Part shown: piece after piece, positions 23,631 through 31,725 of the stretch
How positions within the stretch are numbered: position 1 is the first letter of the stretch
Layout: the number at the start of each line of letters is the position of its first letter
Assembly: GCA_039812545.1 (NCBI GenBank)
Contig: JBDIAR010000011.1
Location: 1 to 32,339 of the forward strand
Direction of reading: 5' to 3'
DNA from: JBDIAR01 sp039812545
GTDB taxonomy: Bacteria > Actinomycetota > Actinomycetes > Actinomycetales > Dermatophilaceae
DNA length: 32,339 bases
Program-made: the position numbers and the translations under genes
The notes under the pieces: generated by a model
What the model saw: the letters and a program-made list of their open reading frames with translations, nothing else
Databases searched by the model: none
What the model was told of the DNA's origin: nothing

Positions 23631-24437
23631 TCAGCGGGTGTAGATGTCCTTCGCGGCCGGCATCGAGATCGATACCGGCTGCCCGATCTGCGTGATGGTG
23701 ATGGTCGAATCCGATGAGGTCAGCATCGGCTTGAGCCCGTCGTCCGGCAGAGATCCGGAGGTCGCCTCGATCGAGTTGTCCTTCGCGATGATGTCGACCC
23801 GGGCGAGAGCGCCCGACGTCGGATCGATCGTCACGACGGCTGGGGCGCTGCCCGTCAGAGACGCCGCGGTTTCGGTGTCCGTCACGAGCTTGGACATTCC
23901 GAGCAGCTCGAGGGTGGACTGGGCATCGAACGTTCCCTTCATCGTCGTCGCGTCCAGCCATTCGGCGGCCGTGAACCCGGCCAACCCTTTGGGGACCGTC
24001 GAGAAGGCGTCGAGGTTGAGCGGCACGCCCATCGGTGAGGCCTGGACCTCGGTCAGCTTCATCCACTTGCCTGTTGGCCATGAGTTCGAGCCCGGCATGG
24101 TCACGAAGGCGGCATCGGCGGAGGCGACGGTGAGGGCGGTCAGGTCTCCGTTGGATCTATCCGGGGCAAGATGGATCCGCAGTCGAGTCGAGGCCAACCG
24201 CTTGCGCGCATCGATCGACACCTCCCGGTCGCTGCGAACGGGTTTCCTCGTCATCAGGATGGGTGCCTGGACCGAGTACGTGACAGTTGGCGCCTTCGCC
24301 AAGGCGGTAAGGGCCGATGCATAGGCGCTCGCAGGATCCTGCCCACCCGGGCCCTTCATTGTGGTCTCGGACGCGCCACACGCTGCCGTGACCAGGGCGG
24401 CGACAGCAGCGAGGGCCATCGCCTTGACCGCTTTCAT
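23631..24437 (-). CDS. Lipoprotein, possibly LppX/LprG-like
   Basis: A 268-residue exported lipoprotein with MKAVKAMALAAVAALVTAAC, a signal peptide ending in a lipobox with Cys20. The mature part is a predicted beta-rich domain with VTYSVQAPILMTRKP, WPTGKWMKLTEV, VVTIDPTSGALARVD and the closing ITITQIGQPVSISMP. The alternation and the final pattern resemble LolA-fold lipoproteins of the LppX/LprAFG type, which carry lipids across the envelope; similarity is weak and the call tentative. I chose ATG 24437 because a -10 box lies 7 nt upstream; a TTG six codons earlier is less likely. Confidence 0.75.
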   Translation of the reverse strand: MKAVKAMALAAVAALVTAACGASETTMKGPGGQDPASAYASALTALAKAPTVTYSVQAPILMTRKPVRSDREVSIDARKRLASTRLRIHLAPDRSNGDLTALTVASADAAFVTMPGSNSWPTGKWMKLTEVQASPMGVPLNLDAFSTVPKGLAGFTAAEWLDATTMKGTFDAQSTLELLGMSKLVTDTETAASLTGSAPAVVTIDPTSGALARVDIIAKDNSIEATSGSLPDDGLKPMLTSSDSTITITQIGQPVSISMPAAKDIYTR

Positions 24438-24444
24438 AATCGTG

Positions 24445-24450
24445 AGGCTA
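24445..24450 (-). promoter_or_regulatory. -10 box of lipoprotein gene
   Basis: TAGCCT lies 7 nt before the ATG at 24437, consistent with a leaderless transcript. Confidence 0.4.
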
Positions 24451-24518
24451 GCCAACCGCTATCGCCCCGGCCATGGGCTCGACGGCAGCCGGTCGATCCG
24501 CAGCGCCGGAGGGAAGTC

Positions 24519-25613
24519 TCAGTAGGCCATGCCCATGGCGGCGCGCACCTGCGCCAAGGTGTCCTCGGCGACCTCGTTGGCCCGGGCGTTGCCGGCCCGC
24601 AGCGCATCCCGTACATATGCCGGGTCGGCCGTGAGTTCGGCCCGGCGCGCGCGGTGGGCCGCCAGGCCGTCGTTGACGGCGGCCGTCACCATCGACTTCA
24701 GCGCGCCGCCACCCCCGTCACCGATCTCCTCGGCGAGCGCGGCTGGGTCCTGCCCGCGGAACAGCCCCGCGATCGTCAACAGATTGGACACCTCCGGGCG
24801 GGCGACCGGGTCGTAGGTGATGCGCCGCTCGGCGTCGGTCTTCGCCTTCTTGATCAGCTTGGCCGTCTCGTCGGCGGTGGCGCGTAGCTCGATGGAGTTG
24901 TGTCGGCTCTTGGACATCTTGGCGCCGTCGGTGCCGAGGATCAGGGTCGCGGCCCCGAGCAGTGCGTCCGGCTCGGGGAAGATCTGGGCACCGCCGGCAT
25001 ACCGCTGATTGAAGCGGCGGGCGACGACGCGGGTCTGCTCCAGGTGGGGCAGTTGGTCCTTGCCGACCGGTACGACATTGGCCTTGCAGAACAAGATGTC
25101 GGCCGCCTGATGCACCGGGTAGGTGAGCAGCAGCGCGGAGAGCGGGCGGTTGCCGGAGGCCGCGAGTTCGTCCTTGACGGTCGGGTTGCGTTGGAGTTCG
25201 GCCTGGGTGACCAGCGACAGGAACGGCAGCATGAGCTGGTTCAGGGCCGGGACCGCCGAGTGGGTGAAGATCGTGGTCCGGGTGGGGTCCAGGCCGGCGG
25301 CCAGATAGTCGGTCATCGCGTTCATGACGTACTCGTCGATCGAGCCGACCTCGTCGCGGTCGGTGATGACCTGGTAGTCGGCGATGACGATGAAGGTGTC
25401 CAGGCCGCGCTCTTGGAGCCGGACCCGGTTGCGCAGGCTCGCCAGGTAGTGGCCGATGTGCAGGTACCCGGTCGGCCGGTCGCCGGTGAGCATCCGATAG
25501 CGGCCGGGGTTGACGTCGATATCGGCGTCGATGGTGGCGCTGCGCTCGACCGCGGCGGCATAGGTGGCGGAGTCGGCACCGGGGTTCGGGGTGGTTTCGG
25601 GGCGCTCGGTCAC
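24519..25613 (-). CDS. trpS: Tryptophanyl-tRNA synthetase
   Basis: A 364-residue class Ic aminoacyl-tRNA synthetase that charges tRNA-Trp. Signature motifs are TGDRPTGYLHIGHYL (HIGH at residues 52-55) and GTDGAKMSKSRHNS (KMSKS at 232-236), with PVHQAADILFCKANVVPVGK between them. The first 35 residues form an extra N-terminal lead not needed for the fold. GTG 25613 is chosen because TAGGGT lies 8 nt upstream and no Shine-Dalgarno is evident. No second intact trpS is seen here, although a short trpS-like fragment lies 1 kb downstream. Confidence 0.96.
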   Translation of the reverse strand: MTERPETTPNPGADSATYAAAVERSATIDADIDVNPGRYRMLTGDRPTGYLHIGHYLASLRNRVRLQERGLDTFIVIADYQVITDRDEVGSIDEYVMNAMTDYLAAGLDPTRTTIFTHSAVPALNQLMLPFLSLVTQAELQRNPTVKDELAASGNRPLSALLLTYPVHQAADILFCKANVVPVGKDQLPHLEQTRVVARRFNQRYAGGAQIFPEPDALLGAATLILGTDGAKMSKSRHNSIELRATADETAKLIKKAKTDAERRITYDPVARPEVSNLLTIAGLFRGQDPAALAEEIGDGGGGALKSMVTAAVNDGLAAHRARRAELTADPAYVRDALRAGNARANEVAEDTLAQVRAAMGMAY

Positions 25614-25621
25614 AGCGGTCC

Positions 25622-25627
25622 ACCCTA
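25622..25627 (-). promoter_or_regulatory. -10 box of trpS
   Basis: TAGGGT lies 8 nt before the GTG start at 25613, a typical leaderless arrangement. No attenuator-like structure is apparent in the short gap. Confidence 0.45.
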
Positions 25628-25681
25628 GCAGCGGGCTCGTGGTCGGCCCCGCCGCTGGGTCGCCGGTCCGAGTGGCCCGGG

Positions 25682-26560
25682 TCAGCCCACCGGCACGAGT
25701 TGTCGCGGGTAGCAGATGTTCAGCAGTGCGCTGTCGTCCATGCCGGGGTTCTTCATCCGGCACCAGGTGAGGGTGGCGGTGCGGGTACTCAGGCCACCGG
25801 GGTCGATGAGCGTGATCCACAGCGGCGCGGCATACCGGCGGTTGCTGTCGAAATCAGTCCCGGCCAGCACGAGGAAGCGCTGCCCGGCATAGCGTGGGTC
25901 GGCCCGCAGGGCGCTGATCTCCGCCACGATGTCGGCCAGCCCGAAAGTGTGGGTGCCGTTCGCGGCGATCTGGCGCGGGTCCACGACGCCGTCGTACTTG
26001 CTCGCCAGCTGGATCACCCAGCGACCGTCCAGGGTGAGGCCGCGCAGCGACTCCGCCCGCCACGCGGCCAGTTGCTCGGCCGGCGCGAGCGGCGTGAGCG
26101 GCGTGGGCGGGGGTGGCGGGGTCGTGCGCGGTGGCGAGGATGTGGTGGTCGCGCGGGTCGTCGTGCTTCTCGTGTCCGCCGATGTCGTCGGGTTCGCCGG
26201 CGTGGAGGGCTCCGTCGACGGCGTGGGTATGCCGGTGGTGCTCGCGGCGGGCGTCGTCGGCGTCGGGCCGGGTGTCGTGGTCGTCTGGGTGGCGGGGTCG
26301 GAGGTCGGGTTCGTCGAGGTGGGGTCAGTGGCCTCCGGGGGAACCCCGTCCGGACCGCCGGGACGTACCTCGGTGGTCGCGGTGGCCGAGGTCGTCGACC
26401 CGCCGGTCCGCGACCCGGCCGGGGCCGTGGCGGACGTCGGATCGGTGCGGGCCCGCTGCAGCACAAGGATGCCCACGACGAGCACGAGGACCGCGGCGAC
26501 GGCGATCGCGGTCCACAGACCCGTGGACCGGCCCGTGGGCCCAGGCGGCGGCATACTCAT
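25682..26560 (-). CDS. Membrane-anchored Pro/Thr-rich protein of unknown function
   Basis: A 292-residue protein. A short cytoplasmic N-terminus (MSMPPPGPTGRSTG) is followed by one membrane helix (about residues 15-35), a low-complexity Pro/Thr/Ser linker of about 120 residues and a folded external domain with WVIQLASKYDGVVDPRQIAA, FLVLAGTDFDSNRRYAAPLW and two Cys (TWCRMKN, NICYPRQL) that could form a disulfide. Similar C-terminal domains occur on extracellular ends of actinobacterial membrane proteins, but I cannot name a family. The start is ATG 26560 with GGAG 6 nt upstream. The tandem CAGCAGG repeats lie just upstream. Confidence 0.75.
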   Translation of the reverse strand: MSMPPPGPTGRSTGLWTAIAVAAVLVLVVGILVLQRARTDPTSATAPAGSRTGGSTTSATATTEVRPGGPDGVPPEATDPTSTNPTSDPATQTTTTPGPTPTTPAASTTGIPTPSTEPSTPANPTTSADTRSTTTRATTTSSPPRTTPPPPPTPLTPLAPAEQLAAWRAESLRGLTLDGRWVIQLASKYDGVVDPRQIAANGTHTFGLADIVAEISALRADPRYAGQRFLVLAGTDFDSNRRYAAPLWITLIDPGGLSTRTATLTWCRMKNPGMDDSALLNICYPRQLVPVG

Positions 26561-26580
26561 CGCTCTCTCCGGTCGTCGAA

Positions 26581-26640
26581 CAGCAGGATCGTCACACAGC
26601 AGGATCGTCACACAGCAGGGCTAGGCATACAGCAGGGGCG
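26581..26640. repeat. Tandem 16-bp repeat in the promoter gap
   Basis: CAGCAGGATCGTCACA occurs twice in perfect tandem (26581-26596, 26597-26612), followed by two more CAGCAGG starts at 26613 and 26630 with diverged remainders (spacing 16, 16, 17). It lies between the symporter gene stop and the start of the Pro/Thr-rich protein gene. It could be a direct-repeat operator or slippage product. Confidence 0.7.
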
Positions 26641-26644
26641 TGGA

Positions 26645-28180
26645 TCAGGTGCGGCGCAGCGCCTCGGGGGCGTGCAGTCGGAACATCGTCTGGTCCACGT
26701 GTTCGGGAACCTTACGCGGTGTGGCGAGCGAGACGAAGATGGTCACCGCGAAGGCGATGGGCACGGTCCAGGCCGCCGGCTGCTCGATCAGGGCGCGCGG
26801 CCAACTGGACAGGTGCGCGGTCAACCCGCTCAACGCCGCCAGCGCCGCGCCGAGGCTGAGCACGCCACCGACCAGCGTCCCCCAGAACGCGCCCGCGATG
26901 CTGAGCCGGCGCCACCACACCCCGAGGACCAGCAGCGGACAGAACGTGGAGGACGACACCGCGAACGCGATGGCCACCGCATCGGTGACCCGCGCGGTCG
27001 TGACGACCAGGCTGACGGCATACGGGATCGCGATGGCGACGACGAGCGCGATCCGGAAGTCATGCACCCCGGCGAACCGGCCGAGCCGACGCAGCCGCGC
27101 CTCGAGCAGATCCTGGGCGACGACACCGCCGACGGCGATCGCCAGACCCGAGGCCGTGGACAGGCAGGCGACGAAGGCCCCGGCCGCCACGATCGCGGTC
27201 AACGTCGTCCCGAGCGGCCCCGGCGCCATCGTCAGCGGCAGCAAGATGGGGACGGTTTCCGGCGGCGCGCCCGGCGGCAGCACCGGCAGGTACGCCCGGC
27301 CCAGCACGGCGAACGAGGGGGTGAGGACGTAGAACAGCCCCACGAGCGCGATGACGAAAACCGTTGTCCGCCGGGCCGCTCGCCCGTCCCGGTTGGTGTA
27401 GTAGCGCACCAGGATGTGCGGCAGGCCCATCGTGCCCAGACAGAGCGCGATGAGTGTGGAGTACGTCTGGTATGCCGGGTGCTCCCGGCCGCCGAAGCCG
27501 CCGAGGAAGATCTGCCACTCCGTGGTGTGCCCGGGGCCGCTCGCCGGGGAGGGCTGGCCGTGACTTTGCCAGACGATGAACAGCACGATCGCGGGGACCG
27601 CCATGGCGGTCAGCTTGATCCAGTACTGCACCCCCTGGACGAACGTGATCGACCTCATCCCGCCGGCCAGGACCGAGGCCAGGACGACGACGGCGACGAT
27701 GATCTCGCCGATCCACTTGGGTGCGCCCACGACCACCTGGAAGATCAGGCCCCCGGCCTCGAGCTGGGGCAGCATGTAGAGCGAGCCGATGATGACGACG
27801 AACACCGAGCAGATCCGGCGGACCTGGCGCGACTCCAAGCGGGCCTCGGCGAAATCCGGGAGGGTGTACGCGCCGGATCGGCGCAGCGGCGCCGCGACGA
27901 GGACGAGCAGGACGAGGAAGCCCGCGGTGAACCCGACCGGGAACCACAGCATGTCCGGGCCGTACAGGTAGAGCAGCCCCGCCACCCCGAGGAACGATGC
28001 GGCGGAGAGGTATTCGCCGCCGATGGCCGCCGCGTTCCACGGTGCGCTGACGCCCCGGCCGGCGACGAAGAAGTCACTCGTCGTATGCGACAGCTTGAGT
28101 CCCAGCGCGCTGACGCCGAGCGTCACGAGGCATACGACGGTGATCGACAGAACGGACGGCCAGGCGGCGACGGCGGGCAT
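26645..28180 (-). CDS. Solute:sodium symporter, acetate permease (ActP)-like
   Basis: A 511-residue membrane protein with about 13 hydrophobic segments. SSS-family features include TTSDFFVAGRGVSAPWNAAA IGGEYLSAASFLG near the N-terminus and VACLSTASGLAIAVGGVVAQDL in the middle. The preceding gene encodes a small DUF485-like protein, and this DUF485-ActP pairing typifies cation/acetate symporters in bacteria. Substrate (acetate, pyruvate or another monocarboxylate) is inferred. The ATG at 28180 lies 6 nt after the upstream stop, so the genes are co-transcribed with the kinase-regulator pair or at least with the regulator. Confidence 0.92.
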   Translation of the reverse strand: MPAVAAWPSVLSITVVCLVTLGVSALGLKLSHTTSDFFVAGRGVSAPWNAAAIGGEYLSAASFLGVAGLLYLYGPDMLWFPVGFTAGFLVLLVLVAAPLRRSGAYTLPDFAEARLESRQVRRICSVFVVIIGSLYMLPQLEAGGLIFQVVVGAPKWIGEIIVAVVVLASVLAGGMRSITFVQGVQYWIKLTAMAVPAIVLFIVWQSHGQPSPASGPGHTTEWQIFLGGFGGREHPAYQTYSTLIALCLGTMGLPHILVRYYTNRDGRAARRTTVFVIALVGLFYVLTPSFAVLGRAYLPVLPPGAPPETVPILLPLTMAPGPLGTTLTAIVAAGAFVACLSTASGLAIAVGGVVAQDLLEARLRRLGRFAGVHDFRIALVVAIAIPYAVSLVVTTARVTDAVAIAFAVSSSTFCPLLVLGVWWRRLSIAGAFWGTLVGGVLSLGAALAALSGLTAHLSSWPRALIEQPAAWTVPIAFAVTIFVSLATPRKVPEHVDQTMFRLHAPEALRRT

Positions 28181-28186
28181 CGCGGC

Positions 28187-28579
28187 TCAGGGCTGCTGCG
28201 CGAGGAACTCGGCCAGGTCGCTCTCGATGCGCTCGCTCTGGCGGCGGTGTACGTACGCGGCCAGGAGCACCACGGGATACAGCGCCACGCCGACCACGAG
28301 CCACGGCAACGGGATCCACCACACGGTGACCTCGCGCATCGGCGGGGCCATGATGAGCAGCAGCGGGATGCCGGCGATGGTGGTGAGCACGCCGCTGAGG
28401 ACGGCCAGGGCGAGCCGGCGTTGGGCGGTGACGAGTTCGGCGAGGTAGACCGCCCCGAACGCGGTCTGCGCCTCGAACTCGGCCCGGGCGGTGCGTCGTT
28501 CGCCGCGGCGTCGGGCGTCGCGGCGGGGCGAGGTGATCCGGACGCGTTTGCCCGGTCCGGAGGATGTCCCGGTTGTCAC
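28187..28579 (-). CDS. Small DUF485-like membrane protein paired with symporter
   Basis: A 130-residue protein. A basic N-terminus (RVRITSPRRDARRRGERR) is followed by two membrane helices (about residues 54-80 and 85-110) and a charged C-terminus with HRRQSERIESDLAEFLAQQ. Size, the TAQRRLALAV start of the first helix, and position immediately before an SSS-family gene match DUF485 (YjcH-like) proteins. Its start GTG overlaps the stop of the response regulator gene (GTGA), coupling translation. The longer upstream frame on this strand is a shadow of the regulator gene and was not used. Confidence 0.8.
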   Translation of the reverse strand: MTTGTSSGPGKRVRITSPRRDARRRGERRTARAEFEAQTAFGAVYLAELVTAQRRLALAVLSGVLTTIAGIPLLLIMAPPMREVTVWWIPLPWLVVGVALYPVVLLAAYVHRRQSERIESDLAEFLAQQP

Positions 28580-29355
28580 GTCGTGCGACTGCGCAACAAC
28601 CGCTCGCGCAACTCGCGGGTATGCCGGCGGCTGACCTGGAGTTCGACGTCGCCGAGGCTGACCGTGCACCGGCCGTGCTGCATGGTGACCGCGACGATGT
28701 ATGCCGTGGAGACCAGGGTGCTGCGGTGGATGCGCACGAAGCCGGCGTTGGCCCAGCGCTCCTCCAGGGAGTTCAGCGAGACCCGCACGAGGTGGGACTG
28801 CTTGGCGGTGTGCAGTCGGGCGTAGTCGCCCTGGGCCTGGGCGTAGCGGATCTGGCTGCGCTGCAGGAATGTCGTGACACCGCCGAGTTCGACGGGGATC
28901 GTCTCGTCGTCGACCGGGGCCTCGGCGGCGGCGTCGCGGCCCCCCGTGGCGCTGCCGCCGTGCTTGGCGAGCACCCGCCGAACCGCCTCGGACAGCCGGT
29001 CGGCACGCACGGGCTTCATCACATAGTCGGTGGCGTGCAGGTCGAAGGCGTCGACGGCGTGCTGGTCGTGGGCGGTGACGAAGACGACCTGCGGGGGCTC
29101 GGCGAACCGGCCGAGAACCCGCGCCAGGTCCAGTCCGTCCAAGCCGGGCATCGAGATGTCGCAGAAGACGACGTCGACGGGCTCGGATTGCAGCAGGCGC
29201 AGCGCCTCGGTGCCGCTGCTGGCCGTCTGGATCGCGCCGATCCGGTCGTCGCGGTCGAGCAGCCAGCGCAGTTCGGCGAGGGTGGGTAGTTCGTCGTCCA
29301 CCAAAAGGGCGCGCAGATTCGGACGTGCCGCTTGCTCGGTCTGCTGCGCTGCCAC
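28576..29355 (-). CDS. LytTR-family response regulator
   Basis: A 259-residue DNA-binding response regulator. The receiver domain (about 12-130) has acidic VDDE, phospho-acceptor D66 in FCDISMPGLDG and conserved K114 in YVMKPV. The C-terminal LytTR domain (about 155-255) includes YAQAQGDYARLHT, GFVRIHRSTLVS and ELQVSRRHTRELRERL. LytTR proteins bind paired direct repeats. GTG 29355 is used because a TACATT box lies 6 nt upstream. It is downstream of the LytS-type kinase on the same strand, and its stop overlaps the DUF485-like gene, so it most likely controls the symporter operon. Confidence 0.93.
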   Translation of the reverse strand: MAAQQTEQAARPNLRALLVDDELPTLAELRWLLDRDDRIGAIQTASSGTEALRLLQSEPVDVVFCDISMPGLDGLDLARVLGRFAEPPQVVFVTAHDQHAVDAFDLHATDYVMKPVRADRLSEAVRRVLAKHGGSATGGRDAAAEAPVDDETIPVELGGVTTFLQRSQIRYAQAQGDYARLHTAKQSHLVRVSLNSLEERWANAGFVRIHRSTLVSTAYIVAVTMQHGRCTVSLGDVELQVSRRHTRELRERLLRSRTT

Positions 29356-29361
29356 GCCCCC

Positions 29362-29367
29362 AATGTA
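29362..29367 (-). promoter_or_regulatory. -10 box of response regulator operon
   Basis: TACATT lies 6 nt before the GTG at 29355, so the regulator-DUF485-symporter operon probably has its own leaderless promoter. Confidence 0.45.
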
Positions 29368-29477
29368 GGTGCATTCCCTTCCGGAACTCCACCATCGAGG
29401 CACCGTCCGTCTCGAAAAGTGAGCCGTCCGGCCCCGCAAACCCGCCGCCTGTCCGGCTTGCCCCGGCCCTTTTGAGT

Positions 29478-29504
29478 GTTTTGTATGCCTTTGGATGGTT
29501 TTGT
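29478..29504 (-). promoter_or_regulatory. Candidate LytTR binding site (paired direct repeats)
   Basis: On the minus strand two copies of ACAAAAC start 20 bp apart (29498-29504 and 29478-29484), about two helical turns, in a locally AT-rich patch about 110 bp upstream of the regulator promoter. LytTR regulators typically bind direct repeats with near 21-bp spacing. The sequence is not the classical LytTR consensus, so this is a candidate only. Confidence 0.35.
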
Positions 29505-29527
29505 CGGTGACCACCGGTCGGCGGAAC

Positions 29528-30721
29528 TCACGCCGAATCCGGTCGGATCCCGGCGGCATACTTGGGCACCCGGAAGCTCACCTTCGTCCCGGCGTCAGGG
29601 GCGGTTTCGACGACCAGGCCGTGTCCGTCGCCGTAGGCCTGTCGCAGGCGGGCGTCGACATTGCCCAGGCCGACGCTGTCCCGTTCGCTCTGGCCGGACA
29701 GGATCGCGCGGATCGTCTCGGGTTCGGCCCCGATGCCGTCGTCCTCGATGGCGATCTCGGCCTCGGCCCCCACGCTGGTGGCGGTGATCGTGATCCGGCC
29801 GCTGCCGGTCTTGGACTCGATGCCGTGCTTGACGGCGTTCTCGACCAGCGGCTGGATCGCCAGGAAGGGGACGGCCACCGCCAGCACCTCGGGGGCGATG
29901 ACGAGGGAGACGGTCAGCCGGTCCCCGAACCTGGCGCGCTCGAGCTCCAGGTACCGCTCGATATTGCCCAACTCGTCGGACAGGGTCGTGTACGCGCCAC
30001 CCCGACGGAAGGCATACCGGGTGAAGTCGGCGAACTCCAGGAGCAGTTCGCGGGCCCGGTCGGGGTCGGTGCGCACGAACGAGGCGATGGTGGCCAGGCA
30101 GTTGTAGATGAAGTGCGGGGAGATCTGGGCGCGCAGAGCGCGCAGTTCGGCCTCCATCACCCGGCTGCGCTGGCGGCTGAGGTCGGCGAGTTCGATCTGG
30201 GTGGAGATCCAGGCGGCCAGTTCCTCGGTGGCGCGGATCAGGCCGGGGGTGGTGCTGGGTCCGTACACCGCGAGCGCGGCGACCACCTTGTCGTCGGTGA
30301 CGACGCCGGCGACCACCCCACTGCGCAGCGGGCAGGCCGCCACGGCGCAGTCGATCTGGTCCTCTTTGAGGACGACGGTCCGGCCAGAGCGCAGGACGGC
30401 GGCGGCGTGGACCTCGGCGACCTCACGGTGGTGCTCGCCGACACCCTCCCAGGCCAGGATGCCGGACCCGTCGACGATGGCGATCGCCGGGCTGGCCAGG
30501 ATCGAGCGCAAGTACTTGGCGGCCTTGGCGGCGGCTTCAGGGGTCAGCCCGTCGCGCAGCGGACGGGCCGCGAGCGAGGCGGTGTGCAGGGTCTCGTAGG
30601 TCGCGCGATCGGTCGTGGAGACCAGCCGGCGGCGGGCCACGATCCGAGCCGCCGCCCACACGACGACCACGAGCGCCACGGCCAAGACGATGATCCCCAG
30701 GGTGCGTTGCGCCGTCGTCAC
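29528..30721 (-). CDS. LytS-type sensor histidine kinase
   Basis: A 397-residue kinase. One N-terminal membrane helix (about residues 9-27) precedes a GAF-like sensor (about 45-180) with a cysteine pair in DCAVAACPLRSGVVAG, then the His-kinase domain with the phosphorylated His in RAQISPHFIYNCLATIASFV (H203), the N-box QPLVENAVKHGI and a glycine box GLGNVDARL. Unlike classical LytS it lacks the multi-helix sensor; the input may be a cytoplasmic ligand or redox state sensed by the GAF-like domain. GTG 30721 follows a TATCCT box by 6 nt. It pairs with the downstream LytTR regulator. Confidence 0.92.
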   Translation of the reverse strand: MTTAQRTLGIIVLAVALVVVVWAAARIVARRRLVSTTDRATYETLHTASLAARPLRDGLTPEAAAKAAKYLRSILASPAIAIVDGSGILAWEGVGEHHREVAEVHAAAVLRSGRTVVLKEDQIDCAVAACPLRSGVVAGVVTDDKVVAALAVYGPSTTPGLIRATEELAAWISTQIELADLSRQRSRVMEAELRALRAQISPHFIYNCLATIASFVRTDPDRARELLLEFADFTRYAFRRGGAYTTLSDELGNIERYLELERARFGDRLTVSLVIAPEVLAVAVPFLAIQPLVENAVKHGIESKTGSGRITITATSVGAEAEIAIEDDGIGAEPETIRAILSGQSERDSVGLGNVDARLRQAYGDGHGLVVETAPDAGTKVSFRVPKYAAGIRPDSA

Positions 30722-30727
30722 GGATCG

Positions 30728-30733
30728 AGGATA
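30728..30733 (-). promoter_or_regulatory. -10 box of sensor kinase gene
   Basis: TATCCT lies 6 nt before the GTG at 30721, typical of a leaderless start. Confidence 0.45.
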
Positions 30734-30807
30734 CGCAGAGGTATGCCTCTGCTCGATGGGTCTGCCCGCCGCCGAGTTGCCGGGCGGGTCCGTGGTGGCG
30801 TAGGAGT

Positions 30808-31725
30808 GTGCAGGTGACTGACGCCCCCGGCAGTGCCGCCGCCCCATCGACTCCCTCCGCGACATCCCCGACCTCACCGACTTCCCCGAGCGGGGAGGTC
30901 GGGGCGGCGATAGCCGCCCTACTCGCCCTGCCGGGCATCGAGGCCGCGGCGCAGGCGGTCCGAGATGCCTGCAGCGAGTTGCGCTGGCACGAGGCGTTGC
31001 GGCGCCGGATCCCCGAGGCGGCAACCGAATCGCGGATTCGCGGAGCCACCGCCAACGCCCGGCTGGACGGTGCTCCCGCAGCGGTGGATACCGTCCGGGA
31101 CCTGATGCGCGGGGCTCGTACCCTGCCCGACAACCCCGACCCGGTCCAGTCGATGATCCGGTCCGCGGCGCTGGCGACCGCCGAGACCGAACACCTCGTC
31201 AAGGTGATCCGGACGGCTCCCATGCAGGCGCTGGTTCGGCTGCACGTCGCCGCCATGGCCGGGGTGATCCCGGACGCCCAGTTGGGCCGGCCGCGCCAGG
31301 TGGGCGAGGAGTGCGGGGAGTTCGTCAGCCTCGGGCCCGCGATCCCCGCGGACCTGCTGGCCGCGCGGCTGGGCGCGCTGTCCGAACTCGTGAGGTTGCC
31401 GGATGCGCCGGCACCGGTGGTCGCGGCCCTGGCCCACGCCGAGATCGTGTCGATGCGCCCGTTCGTGCGCGGCAACGGCCTGGTGGCCCGGGCGTTCGAG
31501 CGGGCCTACATCCAGGCCAGCGGACTGGACCCGACCGGCGTCTCCGTCCCGGAAGAGGGCTACGTCGCGGCCGGGCCGACCTACATCGGTGCGCTCACGG
31601 CATACCAGAACGGAACCGGGGCCGGGGTGGCGACCTGGCTGACCGCGGCGACCCGGGCGCAACTGGCGGGGGTCGAGGAGGGGCGCGCCATCGCCGATTC
31701 CGTGCTGCGCGGGCGACTGTCCTGA
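30808..31725 (+). CDS. Degenerate Fic-fold protein, often annotated as oxidoreductase
   Basis: A 305-residue protein. An N-terminal Pro/Ser/Thr-rich segment (about residues 8-28) is followed by an all-helical Fic-like domain. The core segment AHAEIVSMRPFVRGNGLVARAF aligns with the Fic motif HPFx(D/E)GNGR, but the catalytic His is Arg, the metal-binding acid is Arg and the last Arg is Leu, while PF and GNG remain. AMP transfer is therefore unlikely; it may be a binding pseudoenzyme. A related family is conserved in actinomycetes near acs. GTG at 30808 is used; GTG 30814 is equally plausible since a TAGGAG box lies 7 nt before it. Confidence 0.75.
   Translation: MQVTDAPGSAAAPSTPSATSPTSPTSPSGEVGAAIAALLALPGIEAAAQAVRDACSELRWHEALRRRIPEAATESRIRGATANARLDGAPAAVDTVRDLMRGARTLPDNPDPVQSMIRSAALATAETEHLVKVIRTAPMQALVRLHVAAMAGVIPDAQLGRPRQVGEECGEFVSLGPAIPADLLAARLGALSELVRLPDAPAPVVAALAHAEIVSMRPFVRGNGLVARAFERAYIQASGLDPTGVSVPEEGYVAAGPTYIGALTAYQNGTGAGVATWLTAATRAQLAGVEEGRAIADSVLRGRLS

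Noticed and set aside
25700..28825. A plus-strand frame of 1041 residues across four minus-strand genes
   Set aside because: Antisense to well-supported genes, with low-complexity Arg/Asp/Gly composition and no family pattern.
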